Both the position numbers and the translations under genes were made by a program. 64,000 nt of DNA. It comes from Actinomycetes bacterium. Its GTDB lineage: Bacteria > Actinomycetota > Acidimicrobiia > Acidimicrobiales > RAAP-2. Shown here one piece after another: positions 8,916 to 17,233 of the stretch; within the stretch, counting starts at the first letter, position 1; each line of letters starts with the position of its first letter. The stretch is from positions 248,001-312,000 of the forward strand of contig JAJZUS010000002.1 of NCBI GenBank assembly GCA_021848365.1, in the 5' to 3' direction. The notes below the pieces were generated by a model. The model worked only from the letters and a program-made list of their open reading frames with translations. It was not told where the DNA came from and searched no databases.

Positions 8916-9203
8916 CCGCCAAGTATCGGCCCCGCTCGGCTGGAAGTCCAGCCATCTCCTCCCACGCCCGCAGCGATGACGGGCCAACCGCGCTGGGTTT
9001 CACGATGACTCTGACCTGCCAAGGTTGGCCGTCCACCGTGACAGCTGAACTAAGGCGGTCGGATTGGTCAGCGCCAGCTCGAACTCGACGGGTCGGCACC
9101 CACTCTTCCTGACATCTCTGTCGGTTGACGACCCGGGGAAGACCTGTTGATTGCCGTACCTTACGGAGTCTCAGGTGGTCTTACTTGAGAACCAGGAGGG
9201 GTT

Positions 9204-9797
9204 TCAACGACTGGCCGGAAGCAGAATCCACGTCCGTCCCCCATTAACCGACTGATACTGAGCACGCGAGACGACGACGCCGACTCGCGTGCCCGTTCCC
9301 GCCCTCGCGACGTCCACGACGATGGCTCTCCGGGGGAGTGAGGGGGTGACCCACCACTCGAGCAGGGGAGGTTCGACGGCCCCAATCATGCCGAGGTGGT
9401 CCGCCAAGGACCAGTGATGGCCGCCATCAGTGGTCACGTAGCGCCACTGGTTCCCGTAAGCCACGGCGGTGGAGGCGGAGTAGGCGACGATGTAGACCGC
9501 TCCCGCACCCGCGTCGGCCCAGGGACCCGACCAGTAGGGACTGTCGATGCTCCAGGTGGCACCCCCATCGAGGGTCCGAAGCGGATACTCGAAGCCGTTG
9601 AGGTTGGAAAACGCGTGGCCCGCGTCATTGGAGAACGACGCAGTCCACGAGAAGTCCTTCTTCGCCCGCGCGATCTCACTTTCGCTAACGGGCGCGCCGA
9701 AAGCTCGACCTCGCGGATTCGTTCCACCGAAGGGGATGACGAGATGTGCCGTCACTCGCGGAGCCCAACGAGCCAGTTTGTCAACGGTGTCGTACAC
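9204..9797 (-). CDS. Asp-box (BNR/sortilin-like) repeat protein, probably N-terminally truncated
   Basis: 197 residues containing three Asp-box motifs (LDGGATW, TDGGHHW, VNGGRTW) spaced as in beta-propeller BNR proteins, which are normally exported. No signal peptide is present: the ORF starts at GTG 9797 and a stop lies 9 nt further upstream. Three boxes make only part of a six- or seven-bladed propeller. The start overlaps the end of the Fic relic by 17 nt. Either a small cytosolic propeller fragment or the 3' end of a broken exported gene; I favour the second. Confidence 0.5.
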   Translation of the reverse strand: MYDTVDKLARWAPRVTAHLVIPFGGTNPRGRAFGAPVSESEIARAKKDFSWTASFSNDAGHAFSNLNGFEYPLRTLDGGATWSIDSPYWSGPWADAGAGAVYIVAYSASTAVAYGNQWRYVTTDGGHHWSLADHLGMIGAVEPPLLEWWVTPSLPRRAIVVDVARAGTGTRVGVVVSRAQYQSVNGGRTWILLPASR

Positions 9798-11027
9798 AGT
9801 CGGTCACTGCCGCCGTGGGACGCGACGACCGAGGTTCACTTGTGAGGGTGTCGCCTTCGGGGCTGGCGAGCTGGCGCTCCAGGTCGGTGAAGGCAGCGAT
9901 GATGTCCGGCGCTTCGAAGGCTCGGTTGCGGCGACCGACGGTCACCTGCTCCAGGATGCCTGCCTCGACGAGGCGTGAGATGGCCTCGTTCGTCTGGATG
10001 AAACTGCGGGAGATCATGTCGGCTGCGCTGTTGACCGTGACGACGGGAGCGCCGACAAGGACACCGAGGAGAAGGTCGGCTGCCGAGCGGGCACGGACTC
10101 GGCCGAGGCGTTCCCGCCACGATGCTTCGATGGCACGGGCGCGTTCCTCGAAGCTCGACGCATCATCAACAGCCCGCTTGCACGCAGTGGCAAAGCGTCC
10201 CATCCAGAGGTTGATGCCGTCGCTCGCTGCCTTGCCAGATGCCGGTCCCCGGTACCTGGTGGCTACGAGACCACCGATGTAGTCCTGAGCCCAGGTCGCA
10301 AGGACGAGCGACACGGGAGGAAGAACCCGGGGGGGAAACACCCCGACGTCGGAAGATGAGGTGCACGAGAACTCTTCCCGTGCGGCCGTTGCCGTCCACG
10401 AAGGGGTGGATCGTCTCGAACTGGGCATGCGCGATGGCAGCTTGGGCGACAGGGGGAAGCGAGTCGTCGTTGGCGAAGGCGACGAGGTCAGCCACGAGGT
10501 CGGCGACGTACTCCGGTGGCGGGGGGACGAAGGCGGCGCTGCAGGGGTTGTAGGCGCTCCCCCCCGATCCTGTTCTGCTGCTCCCGGAACTTCCCGGCGT
10601 ACTGCTCCAGCTGCGTCTTCACGAAGAGACGCTGGTGGACATCGAGCACCAGCTCCACCGTGATCGGGTCTCCTGCATCGACGTGCTCGATGGCGAAGAC
10701 CATGGCGTCGATGTTCCCGAGGACCTCGACGGCCGTGACATCGGACGGGTCGTCGCCAAGACCTCTGGCGGCTTCTGCGCGCAGAAGTCGTCGTGCTCCG
10801 ATCTCCAGTCCTTCGATCCGAGACGAGGCGACGGACTCCGCACGGAGCAGGATGCGGGCGAGCACCTCGGTATTGACGAGGCTCGTCGCTTTGGCGTTCA
10901 GGCGAGCGATGGCAGCTTCAGCATCCGCGATGTCGCCCGCGACGTCACCGTCGATGGTGAACGCACGTCCGACGAGGTGGGTGCGGGCGATCGGGCCAGC
11001 GTGAGCGAAGGCGATAGCTGCTACCCC
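9781..11027 (-). pseudogene. Fic/DOC-family protein gene broken by two homopolymer frameshifts
   Basis: Three frames together rebuild one Fic protein. Frame 1 (11027 to about 10560) gives the N-terminal Fic_N region with SSRIEGLEIGARRLLRAE and ends at QQNRIGG. Frame 2 (to about 10335) continues SAYNPCSAAFVPPPPEYV and has the full Fic motif HPFVDGNGRTGR. Frame 3 (to 9781) has PRVLPPVSLVLATWAQDYIGGL and a C-terminal winged-helix-like part (SRLVEAGILEQVT). Each switch falls exactly at a run of seven G (10557-10563 and 10330-10336, minus strand C7/G7), where six would restore the frame. No start codon is visible after the upstream TGA at 11028-11030. Fic enzymes AMPylate proteins. The gene is either dead, phase-variable or mis-sequenced. 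Confidence 0.75.
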
Positions 11028-11040
11028 TCAGTCGCAGAAT

Positions 11041-11085
11041 GGTACGTGTCAGGTAACGCCTGACGCTGTAAGGTACGCCTTGACG
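11041..11085 (+). promoter_or_regulatory. Two tandem operator-like inverted repeats with a candidate promoter
   Basis: Two related 19-nt units start 20 bp apart (11047 and 11067), consensus TGT.AGGTA.CGCCT.GACG. Each contains an inverted repeat: GTCAGG/CCTGAC around TAACG (11048-11064) and AAGG/CCTT around TACG (11070-11081). A candidate promoter overlaps them: GTGTCA (11046-11051), a 17-bp spacer and TAAGGT (11069-11074). The site lies between the divergent Fic relic and the zinc-finger gene, so a regulator could control either or both. Confidence 0.5.
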
Positions 11086-11108
11086 GATTGAGAAGTGGAG
11101 GAATGACC

Positions 11109-11483
11109 ATGGTCGCTTCGGATCAGGTTTCGTTGTGCTCGTTCTGCCTGAAGGCACACACCGATGTGGGAACGTTGGTGGCGGGACCCGGTGTCTACAT
11201 CTGCGATGAGTGCATCTCGCTGTCCAGTCAGCTCATCGCAAGCAAGCCCAAGGCGAACACGCCGAAGCCGATCCAGAGGATCGCTCCGTGGGATGCTGAA
11301 ACTGGACTGGATTCAGTCATTGCCAGCCTGCCACGGGTGTCGCAGGCCGGTAAGCAGGCCGAATACATCCTCAACCAGTACGTCCGAAAGGCCCGTGAAC
11401 TCGGAGGGACCTGGGCTTCGATCGGGGAAGCCCTGGGCATGACGCGCCAATCAGCCTGGGAGCGGTTCTCCGGAGAAGAGTGA
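11109..11483 (+). CDS. Small ClpX-type zinc-finger protein with C-terminal helix-turn-helix-like segment
   Basis: 124 residues from ATG 11109, chosen because GGAGG lies 7 nt upstream; ATG 11103 would be too close. Residues ~7-45 form a ClpX C4-type zinc finger ([19 protein letters not shown], then YICDECI). The rest of ClpX, the AAA+ module, is absent. The C-terminus ([22 protein letters not shown]) looks like the helix-turn-helix seen in small actinobacterial zinc-finger proteins of this type. A DNA-binding regulator or an adaptor is likely; it may bind the repeats just upstream. Confidence 0.75.
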   Translation: MVASDQVSLCSFCLKAHTDVGTLVAGPGVYICDECISLSSQLIASKPKANTPKPIQRIAPWDAETGLDSVIASLPRVSQAGKQAEYILNQYVRKARELGGTWASIGEALGMTRQSAWERFSGEE

Positions 11484-11493
11484 TCTCTCCGCC

Positions 11494-11990
11494 GTGAGCA
11501 ACTCGGGCCGGTTGGACCTGGGGCTGAGCACCTGGCCCATGACCGTGGTCGTCCTCTTCGCCACCTCGGCGCTCACCCAACGACTCAGCTTCGGACGCGA
11601 TCCGCTCGCGCTCCAACGCCTGGGGCTCGCCGCCCTCGCCGCCGGCGTCGGGCTCCTGTGCTGGGCTGGCGTGGCGGGGTTGGTCTGGCTCCTCCTTGCC
11701 GCCAGCATCATCGCCGGGATCGGCCAAGGCACGGCCTTCCTCGGCGCCATGACCGAGATCAATGCCGTCGCCCCACCAGCGCGCCACGCCGAGGTGCTCT
11801 CGGGCTTCTACGTCGTCGCCTACCTCGGGACCGGCATCCCCGTCCTCGGTGTCGGGTCCCTCGCCACCGCCATCGGGCTCCTCTCCGCCGTCGAATGGTT
11901 CTCCGCCGGCGCGGCCGCTGCTGCCATCGCGCTGCTCGGCGCACTCCACCAACGGTCATGCCGCGCTCCTGCCGCCAATGGTCGCCCTGA
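11494..11990 (+). pseudogene. C-terminal fragment of an MFS transporter
   Basis: The frame from GTG 11494 encodes about five hydrophobic helices matching the second half of an MFS permease: FATSALTQRLSFGRDP, then AAGVGLLCW, the GIGQGTAFLGAMTEINA loop, GFYVVAYLGTGIPVLGVG and a last helix rich in Ala. The first six or seven helices are missing and there is no Shine-Dalgarno. The same frame continues without a stop into low-complexity Arg/Pro-rich sequence and then the 3' half of the next broken gene. A single 348-residue call here would be a chimera. The end coordinate is approximate. Confidence 0.6.
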
Positions 11991-12061
11991 AGCACCCCCC
12001 GGCCAACGATCGACCGCGACCGACCGCGGGGCTGCCGATCCCCCAATTCCCCGGCCAACCG

Positions 12062-12540
12062 ATGAACACCGACCGTCTCGCGGCCGCCTACGACGACCTG
12101 GTGAGCGCGGTGGCGCGCCTCGACCCGGCCCGCCTCGCTGCACCACAACGACGCGAAGCCGAATGGCTCATCGCCCACCTGATCCTCGCCGATCCAATCC
12201 TCATCGCCACCGCCGACCACCTCCTCGAAGGAGCGACACGGTCGTCGTCGACAACCATCACGCCATGGACGGCGACGCCATCACCGCCGTGCTCGCCACC
12301 CTCGCCCACCACGACCGCATCCACGCCATCAAGCACAACGCCAGCGAGCTCATCGACCGGCACCGCCGGATCCCCGACACCGCCGGCACCACGACCGTTC
12401 ACCTCCTTCTCCACGACCGACACGGCCAGCCCACCCACCAAGGCACCACCAGCTGGGCCGCGCTCCTCACCACACGAGCCGACCCGCACCTCCCCGGCCA
12501 CGCCCGCACGCTGCGACGCCTCGCCGGTCCCAGTTCGTGA
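12062..12540 (+). pseudogene. DinB/maleylpyruvate-isomerase-like small gene with one frameshift
   Basis: From ATG 12062 the frame reads MNTDRLAAAYDDLVSAVARL, then AEWLIAHLILADPILIATAD and HLLEGA. The sense then moves at about 12233-12236 to another frame that continues DTVVVDNHHAMDGDAI and ends at 12540 (LRRLAGPSS). One missing base joins both parts into a ~159-residue protein. The N-terminal helix with a His in a W(L/H)..HL context resembles the DinB/mycothiol-dependent isomerase fold, which is a loose match. True mutation or sequencing error. Confidence 0.5.
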
Positions 12541-12930
12541 CGCCGACACCGACCCAGCGGCCCCTCGGTCACTCTCAGCGCGACACCACGGGATCGACGT
12601 GGGCGCCGAAGACGGCCGGCACGTCATGGTTCACGCCCCGCACACCGTCGCGGTCCGGCCGAACGTCGAACAGCTAGTCCAAGAGCACCTCGCCGTCGTC
12701 GGCAGCGACGAGCAGACAGCCGCCGAGGCGTCAGCGGCCCAGCCTCCTGGCGGCGTGCGCCCGGCCATCGGCGAGGGGCCCTGAGCTGAGGACCTTCGCG
12801 CTCGCCGGCTGGCCCACAAGACTCGCCAAGTCCGCCACGTCGACCTCGCCGGTAGGGGGACTGGCCGACTGTCCTCACGGGATCGCGCTGTGAGCGAGTT
12901 CGTGGCCGAGCAGTGACTCGCAGGTGACGG
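12541..12930. other. Gap without a convincing gene
   Basis: About 390 bases. A plus-strand frame stays open to 12784 (DVGAEDGRHVMVHAPHT...), but it has no start, no recognised family and no Shine-Dalgarno. Probably decayed sequence between the broken genes on either side. Confidence 0.5.
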
Positions 12931-13032
12931 CTACTCGGAGCCCTCGGGCTCGGACCTCCCGGCGGCACGGAGTCCCGTGCCGCCGGCCCCGATCACGATC
13001 ACGTCGTAATGGTGCGATTCGTACCTGCTCAT
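12931..13032 (-). pseudogene. N-terminal stub of an FAD-binding flavoprotein (succinate dehydrogenase/fumarate reductase type)
   Basis: The 33-codon frame begins MSRYESHHYDVIVIGAGG and continues TGLRAAGRSEPEGSE before the stop. The first 24 residues carry the Rossmann dinucleotide motif GAGGTGLRAA, as at the start of SdhA/FrdA-like flavoproteins (YDVIVIGAGGAGLRAA is the usual form). After that the homology stops abruptly. Its ATG overlaps the MFS stop as ATGA, so it was the third gene of the TetR-MFS operon before being cut. The downstream junction marks a deletion or insertion boundary. Confidence 0.65.
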
Positions 13033-14531
13033 GGCTTCGTCGGTTCCTCTCGTTCTTGGGGGAGCTGCCGTCCTTCCCCTGAGCCGATCATCCCTGGCCT
13101 GCCCTGGCTCGGCGCGTTGACCGCGCCGGTAGTCACCTCGATCTCGGGGCCACGCTGGCGGGCAAGGACGAGGCTCGTCAGCGCGGTGAGGAACATCGCC
13201 GCGATACCGACCAGGGCGGCGGCGGTGTAGGCGCCGTCGGTCGGGAAGAGGTGGCCGGTGTCGGTGCCGGCGGCCAGCACCAGGCCACCGAGGGCGCTGC
13301 CGAGGGAGAACCCGACACTGCGGACGACCTGGTTGAAGCTCATGGCACTGGAGGTCTCGCGCTGGGGGGTGACGGCGAGGATGACGCCTGGCATGGCGGC
13401 GGAGAAGCTGCCGACACCGAAGCCGAGCACGCCCATGGCAACGAACAGCTCGGCCAGGTTCGACCGGGCCACAGCGAAAAGGTTGAACGCGCCGAGGACG
13501 ACGACGGCGCTGCCAGCCAAGAGCAAGGGGGCGCCGATCCGGGCGCGTACGCGTGGCGTGAGCTTGCCGGCGACAAAGCCTAGGGCGGAGAACGGGACGA
13601 GGACGAGACCGGCCACGAAGGTGGTCAGACCGAAGCCGTAGCCGGCGCCCTGCGGAGTCTGCGCGAATCGGGTGATGAGCGTGAGCAGGAGGTACATGCC
13701 CATCCCGCCGACGAGCATGGCGATGTTCGCCCCCGCAACCGCGGGGTGACGCACCGCCCGGACATCGACCAGCGGTGTCTTGCTGCGAAGCTCCGAGGCC
13801 GTCCAGACGCAGAGCAGGAGCACCGCGGCCACAGACAGCACCACCGCAACGCTGAGATGCCGGCTCCACAGGCTCGTCTCGCTGGCAAGGAACAGGACGA
13901 GGAACAGTCCGCCCGCGAGCAAGAGCGCACCGGTGACGTCCACGTGGGCGGAGCGCCCTCCCGGCGACGTGGGCATCGAGCGCCACGCCGCCAGGAAGGC
14001 AACGGCGGTGACGAACAGCCCGAGCCCGTAGGCAGCACGGACGCCGCCGAGTTCGGTGAGCAGCCCAGCGAGTGGGTAGCCGATGCCGATCCCGATGGTG
14101 GAGGCCACCGAGACGAGCGCGATCGTCGGGGCGCTGCGAGCCTCGGGGAGATGGTCGCGGGCGACGCCCATCATCAGCGCGGTGAGGCCGAGGCCCACCC
14201 CTTGGGCCGCCCGGCCGACCAGCAGCCACGCGAAGGGCAGTGGCAGCACGGTCAGCGCGCTGCCGGCGACCACGACCCCGAGCGTGGTGAGGATCGTCTC
14301 ACGGCGGCGTGACCCGGCGCCGAGGCGGCCGAGGACCGGCGTCGCGAGGGCCCCGCTCAACAACGTGATGGTGAGCGTCCACTGCGCGCTGTCGAGCGAC
14401 ACGCGGAACGTGGTCGCTACGCTGGTGATGAGCGGAGCCCCGAGGCTGCCGATCGCGGCGACGACCAGGGCGACGAACATCAGCGAGGGGACCAGCAGTC
14501 GCGGCTCAGCCGAGCTCGGGAAAGGGTTCAC
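13029..14531 (-). CDS. MFS drug-efflux-type transporter (DHA2-like)
   Basis: 500 residues from GTG 14531, which overlaps the TetR stop as GTGA; a longer start would run inside tetR. About 14 hydrophobic helices are visible, with the MFS features GRAAQGVGLGLTALMMGVA (motif between helices 4 and 5) and GIGIGYPLAGLL (motif-C position). Proteins of this size and layout are proton-driven exporters of drugs or metabolites. Encoded with a TetR repressor, it is probably induced by its own substrate. The third gene of the operon is reduced to a stub. Confidence 0.85.
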   Translation of the reverse strand: MNPFPSSAEPRLLVPSLMFVALVVAAIGSLGAPLITSVATTFRVSLDSAQWTLTITLLSGALATPVLGRLGAGSRRRETILTTLGVVVAGSALTVLPLPFAWLLVGRAAQGVGLGLTALMMGVARDHLPEARSAPTIALVSVASTIGIGIGYPLAGLLTELGGVRAAYGLGLFVTAVAFLAAWRSMPTSPGGRSAHVDVTGALLLAGGLFLVLFLASETSLWSRHLSVAVVLSVAAVLLLCVWTASELRSKTPLVDVRAVRHPAVAGANIAMLVGGMGMYLLLTLITRFAQTPQGAGYGFGLTTFVAGLVLVPFSALGFVAGKLTPRVRARIGAPLLLAGSAVVVLGAFNLFAVARSNLAELFVAMGVLGFGVGSFSAAMPGVILAVTPQRETSSAMSFNQVVRSVGFSLGSALGGLVLAAGTDTGHLFPTDGAYTAAALVGIAAMFLTALTSLVLARQRGPEIEVTTGAVNAPSQGRPGMIGSGEGRQLPQEREEPTKP

Positions 14532-15088
14532 CGGTTGGACTCGTTCGTGATGTGGTCGAACAGGCCAGGAAGGATGCGGGTCCGCACCCCTTCGGCCCAC
14601 TCTGCGTCGAGTTCGGCGACCCCGAGGGCGGCGCCGTTGTTGAGGAGCATCCCGAAGGCCAGGAAGGCCTTGATCGTCACCGGGTCGAGCCCGGTGATCT
14701 CGGCCACCATCGCCCACATCCGCCCGAAGCTGGCCCGCACCTCGTCACGGACCTCCGGGTCACCGCACGCAGCAAAGCCTTGGAGCTGCAAGAGCAGCGA
14801 CGTGCGGTCGGCCAGCATCTCGCTGTACTGCGCACCCATCCGCCCGAGCGCCTCGAGCCCGGTCGCCTCCCCGGCAGCGGCGCGCATCCCTTCGGTCAGG
14901 CGGTCGAAGGCGGCGACCACCACCTCCAAGAAGAGGGCCTTCTTGGTCCCGAAGATGCGGAACACGTACGCCTGGGTGATCTCGGCCCGACGGGCGATCG
15001 TCTCGGTAGAGGCTCCGTGCAAGCCACCGTCCGCGAACTCCTCCGCCGCGATGACCAAGACCTGCTGCCTGCGGTCGGGCCCGCTCAT
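14528..15088 (-). CDS. TetR-family transcriptional repressor
   Basis: 186 residues from ATG 15088. GTG 15127 is in frame but lies inside the putative operator, so the shorter start is preferred. The N-terminal helix-turn-helix is typical (EEFADGGLHGASTETIARRA, then EITQAYVFRIFGTKKALF). The C-terminal domain is all-helical and presumably binds a small molecule. It is the first gene of the TetR-MFS operon and probably represses itself and the transporter by binding the palindrome at 15117-15137. Confidence 0.9.
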   Translation of the reverse strand: MSGPDRRQQVLVIAAEEFADGGLHGASTETIARRAEITQAYVFRIFGTKKALFLEVVVAAFDRLTEGMRAAAGEATGLEALGRMGAQYSEMLADRTSLLLQLQGFAACGDPEVRDEVRASFGRMWAMVAEITGLDPVTIKAFLAFGMLLNNGAALGVAELDAEWAEGVRTRILPGLFDHITNESNR

Positions 15089-15116
15089 CCGCTCTCGGCG
15101 CCCCACGGCACCGAGC

Positions 15117-15137
15117 TTACTACTCACTAACTAGTAA
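15117..15137. promoter_or_regulatory. Likely TetR operator palindrome
   Basis: A 21-bp sequence with perfect 6-bp outer arms (TTACTA at 15117-15122, TAGTAA at 15132-15137) and two further matching positions inside, i.e. 8 of 10 half-site pairs. It is AT-rich in a GC-rich region and lies 29 bp upstream of the tetR ATG. Size and symmetry fit TetR-family operators. Confidence 0.65.
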
Positions 15138-15295
15138 TGACAGAGTGGCAAGAGGAAGAAGGGGTGAACCCACCTCGGACAGGCATCGCACAACCGAACG
15201 AGAAGGCCTGCTCAGTGCTCCGACTGGCGCCGCGCGTCCCACTGCTCCCGCTACTCGGGCCGCCGCGGTGGCATATCCGGTGATGATCGGGCTGT

Positions 15296-15611
15296 GCATA
15301 CGCAACCGCCTGGGCGCTGCACTGCGTTCACGCTAGCGGTCGCTCTACGGAAGAGCAGTCAACTTCGGCCAGACGTGATCTCCCGGTGACACTTTGATCA
15401 GGGCAACTGCATAGCCCGGCACAGGGCACGGCCATGCAACGCTTCGCCCGACCCGCGCCTCGGTCGCGAAACCGCTGCGTACGGGCCGCTCGCGCTCGCG
15501 CCACCCTGCACATGCTGCATACGCAAGAGCTGAGTAGGTCCCCACAGACTGTCCCCATAAACACAGAAGCCGCCGACCAAACATGCTGGTCAGCGGCCTA
15601 TGCATACGCAA
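15296..15611 (+). repeat. Three copies of GCATACGCAA
   Basis: The 10-mer occurs at 15296-15305, 15517-15526 and 15602-15611, each preceded by T; copies 1 and 3 are also followed by C. It is a near-palindrome (TGCATACGCA against TGCGTATGCA, 8 of 10). I did not notice it elsewhere in the window by eye. Spacing is irregular (221 and 85 bp). Confidence 0.5.
15569..15597. other. Imperfect hairpin in the non-coding segment
   Basis: Arms GCCGCCGACCA (15569-15579) and TGGTCAGCGGC (15587-15597) pair over 11 bp with one mismatch and a 7-nt loop. The third GCATACGCAA copy starts 5 nt after it. It could be a terminator, a recombination site or chance. Confidence 0.4.
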
Positions 15612-16146
15612 CAAGGCGCGAAAAACGCCGGTACTTGGTGGCGGGGTTACCAGTGAATGTGGGCGCCGGTGCGACGTCGACCACCTAAATTACCTGGTAG
15701 GCAGCCTTGCCCACCCCATCTGCATACCCTCCAGCCCCACCGCCATGTTGATGGGGCACGATCAAGTCTTCGAGGACCGACTCTTCGCCAACGGTTGCAG
15801 CGGATGATTCCGCTCGAAATACCTTCTCATCTCGAACATGCCCGCGCGACATTCAGGTGTTCTCTCGCACGTGCTTGGTGAAGGCCACGCATAACGTGGC
15901 CACCTGGTCCGGATCGACAGCCAGGTGCAGGGCCCGCTGTGCCATTTCCACACCCTCACCGACCCTGCGACCGAAAAGCTCATCCATGAAGTCCAGCGCC
16001 TCGGCGACTCCTTCGGGCTCCGCGTCGGGGCCGCCGAACGCCACGGGCACACGGCCACCGAACCGGGCGCCGTCGACCCAGCCTGAACGCAAAGGACCTC
16101 GTTGGTCAATGCCTGAAACCAGTCCCGCCAATGCCAGAATTGCTCC

Positions 16147-16599
16147 GTGACCACCTGGAAGGACTTCGCAACCGCCGAGCCCGACCTGGCCCAACGGGTC
16201 CGGGAGCTCTGCAGTGCACACCAGCACCACACCATGGCCACGCTGCGCAACGACGGGTCGCCGAGAATCAGCGGAACCGAAGTCACCTTCACCGACGACG
16301 ACCTGGCGGTCGGGATGATGGGCGGCGCTCTCCGAGCTGTCGACCTTCGACGCGACAACCGAGTAGCGCTGCATAGCAGCACCGTCGACCCCGACGAGGA
16401 CCCCACGCTTTGGCCAGGCGACGCCAAAATCTCCGGGACCGCCAGCGAAGTCGAAGGCCACGACGGCCCTTCCGGGTCCCACCGTTTCCTCGTCGACCTC
16501 ACCGAAGTGGTGATCACCAAAGTCGGTACGCCAGCCGATCACCTCGTCATCGAGACCTGGCATCCCGATAGAGGACTTCACCGGATCGGACGACGCTGA
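16147..16599 (+). CDS. Pyridoxamine 5'-phosphate oxidase-fold protein
   Basis: 150 residues from GTG 16147. The split-barrel signature of the PNPOx/F420 family is visible: HHTMATLRNDGSPRISGTEV near the N-terminus, then LRRDNRVALHS and the end (TKVGTPADHLVIETWHPDRG). Proteins of this type bind FMN or F420 and act as small oxidoreductases or sequester the cofactor. The neighbourhood gives no substrate hint. It is the last protein gene of the accessory pocket before the tRNA. Confidence 0.8.
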   Translation: MTTWKDFATAEPDLAQRVRELCSAHQHHTMATLRNDGSPRISGTEVTFTDDDLAVGMMGGALRAVDLRRDNRVALHSSTVDPDEDPTLWPGDAKISGTASEVEGHDGPSGSHRFLVDLTEVVITKVGTPADHLVIETWHPDRGLHRIGRR

Positions 16600-16714
16600 C
16601 CGGCTGACCACGTCCGCGCGTCACCACAGGTTCGACCACCCAAGGATCCGTCACTGGTCATCTGGACGGAGAGTTCCTCGGATTCGTGTTGGGATGTTTA
16701 GCCGGGCAGCAGAA

Positions 16715-16738
16715 GGGCCGGTGCTTGCGCACCGGCCC
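16715..16738 (-). terminator. Perfect hairpin downstream of tRNA-fMet
   Basis: GGGCCGGTGC (16715-16724) pairs perfectly with GCACCGGCCC (16729-16738) around a TTGC loop. It lies 17 bp beyond the tRNA 3' end in the direction of transcription. No U-tract follows. It could also serve the convergent PNPOx-like gene. Confidence 0.6.
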
Positions 16739-16754
16739 CGACCTGCACTTTCTC

Positions 16755-16831
<77 letters not shown>

Positions 16832-16910
16832 TTGGGAAATCCAGTCTAGCAGATGGTCGGGACCGTCAGCCCGAGGGGGCGGCGATCCCGACGTCTGGCC
16901 GTCGCGACGG

Positions 16911-17150
16911 TTAGCCGCGACGCGACGACTCGAGTTCGCGACGCTCGTTCGTCACCGGGTGGTGACGAGTCGCCGCGATTCGCTCACGGCGCACGGCGGG
17001 AACTGGGGCCACTTCCGACACCGGAGCGGGCTCGGGGCCCCTCTCCAGAGTCTCGGTGACCTTGCGGGCACGGGTGCGGCGGCGGGGCGTCGCCGCCGGG
17101 TCGAGGAGCCATCGCGCAGTGATCGCGAGGGCGGAAACGGGGGCTGACAT
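16911..17150 (-). CDS. Small basic hypothetical protein
   Basis: 79 residues from ATG 17150 to TAA 16911. The N-terminus MSAPVSALAITARWLLDPAA is followed by an Arg-rich stretch (TPRRRTRARKVTETLERG), a Pro/Val segment and a basic C-terminus. No family is recognised. A weak GGA lies 8 nt before the start. It sits 83 nt downstream of the UPF0182 gene in the same direction. Third-position GC is high, which supports coding but is not decisive in this genome. Confidence 0.4.
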   Translation of the reverse strand: MSAPVSALAITARWLLDPAATPRRRTRARKVTETLERGPEPAPVSEVAPVPAVRRERIAATRHHPVTNERRELESSRRG

Positions 17151-17233
17151 GTGATCGTCCAGTGAATTAGGTTCTCGCGAGCCCCCCACTCGCCCTTCCA
17201 GTGTACCGGAAGACGGCTCTGACGTGCCCGATG

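Larger units (their letters stand above)
15138..16146. other. About 1 kb without a confident gene
   Basis: Base composition is lower in GC than the core. Many short ORFs exist, but none has a family match plus a start signal. Two weak candidates are mirror images. A minus-strand tail at 15853-16083 ends PDQVATLCVAFTKHVRENT. A plus-strand stretch at 15895-16086 reads HFHTLTDPATEKLIHEVQRL and then LGDSFGLRV. Both could be relics. The segment also holds three copies of a 10-mer and one hairpin, listed separately. Confidence 0.5.

Noticed and set aside
15895-16086. Plus-strand frame with a plausible amino-acid mix
   Set aside because: No proper start and only about 63 codons; the opposite strand also looks plausible, so no choice can be made.
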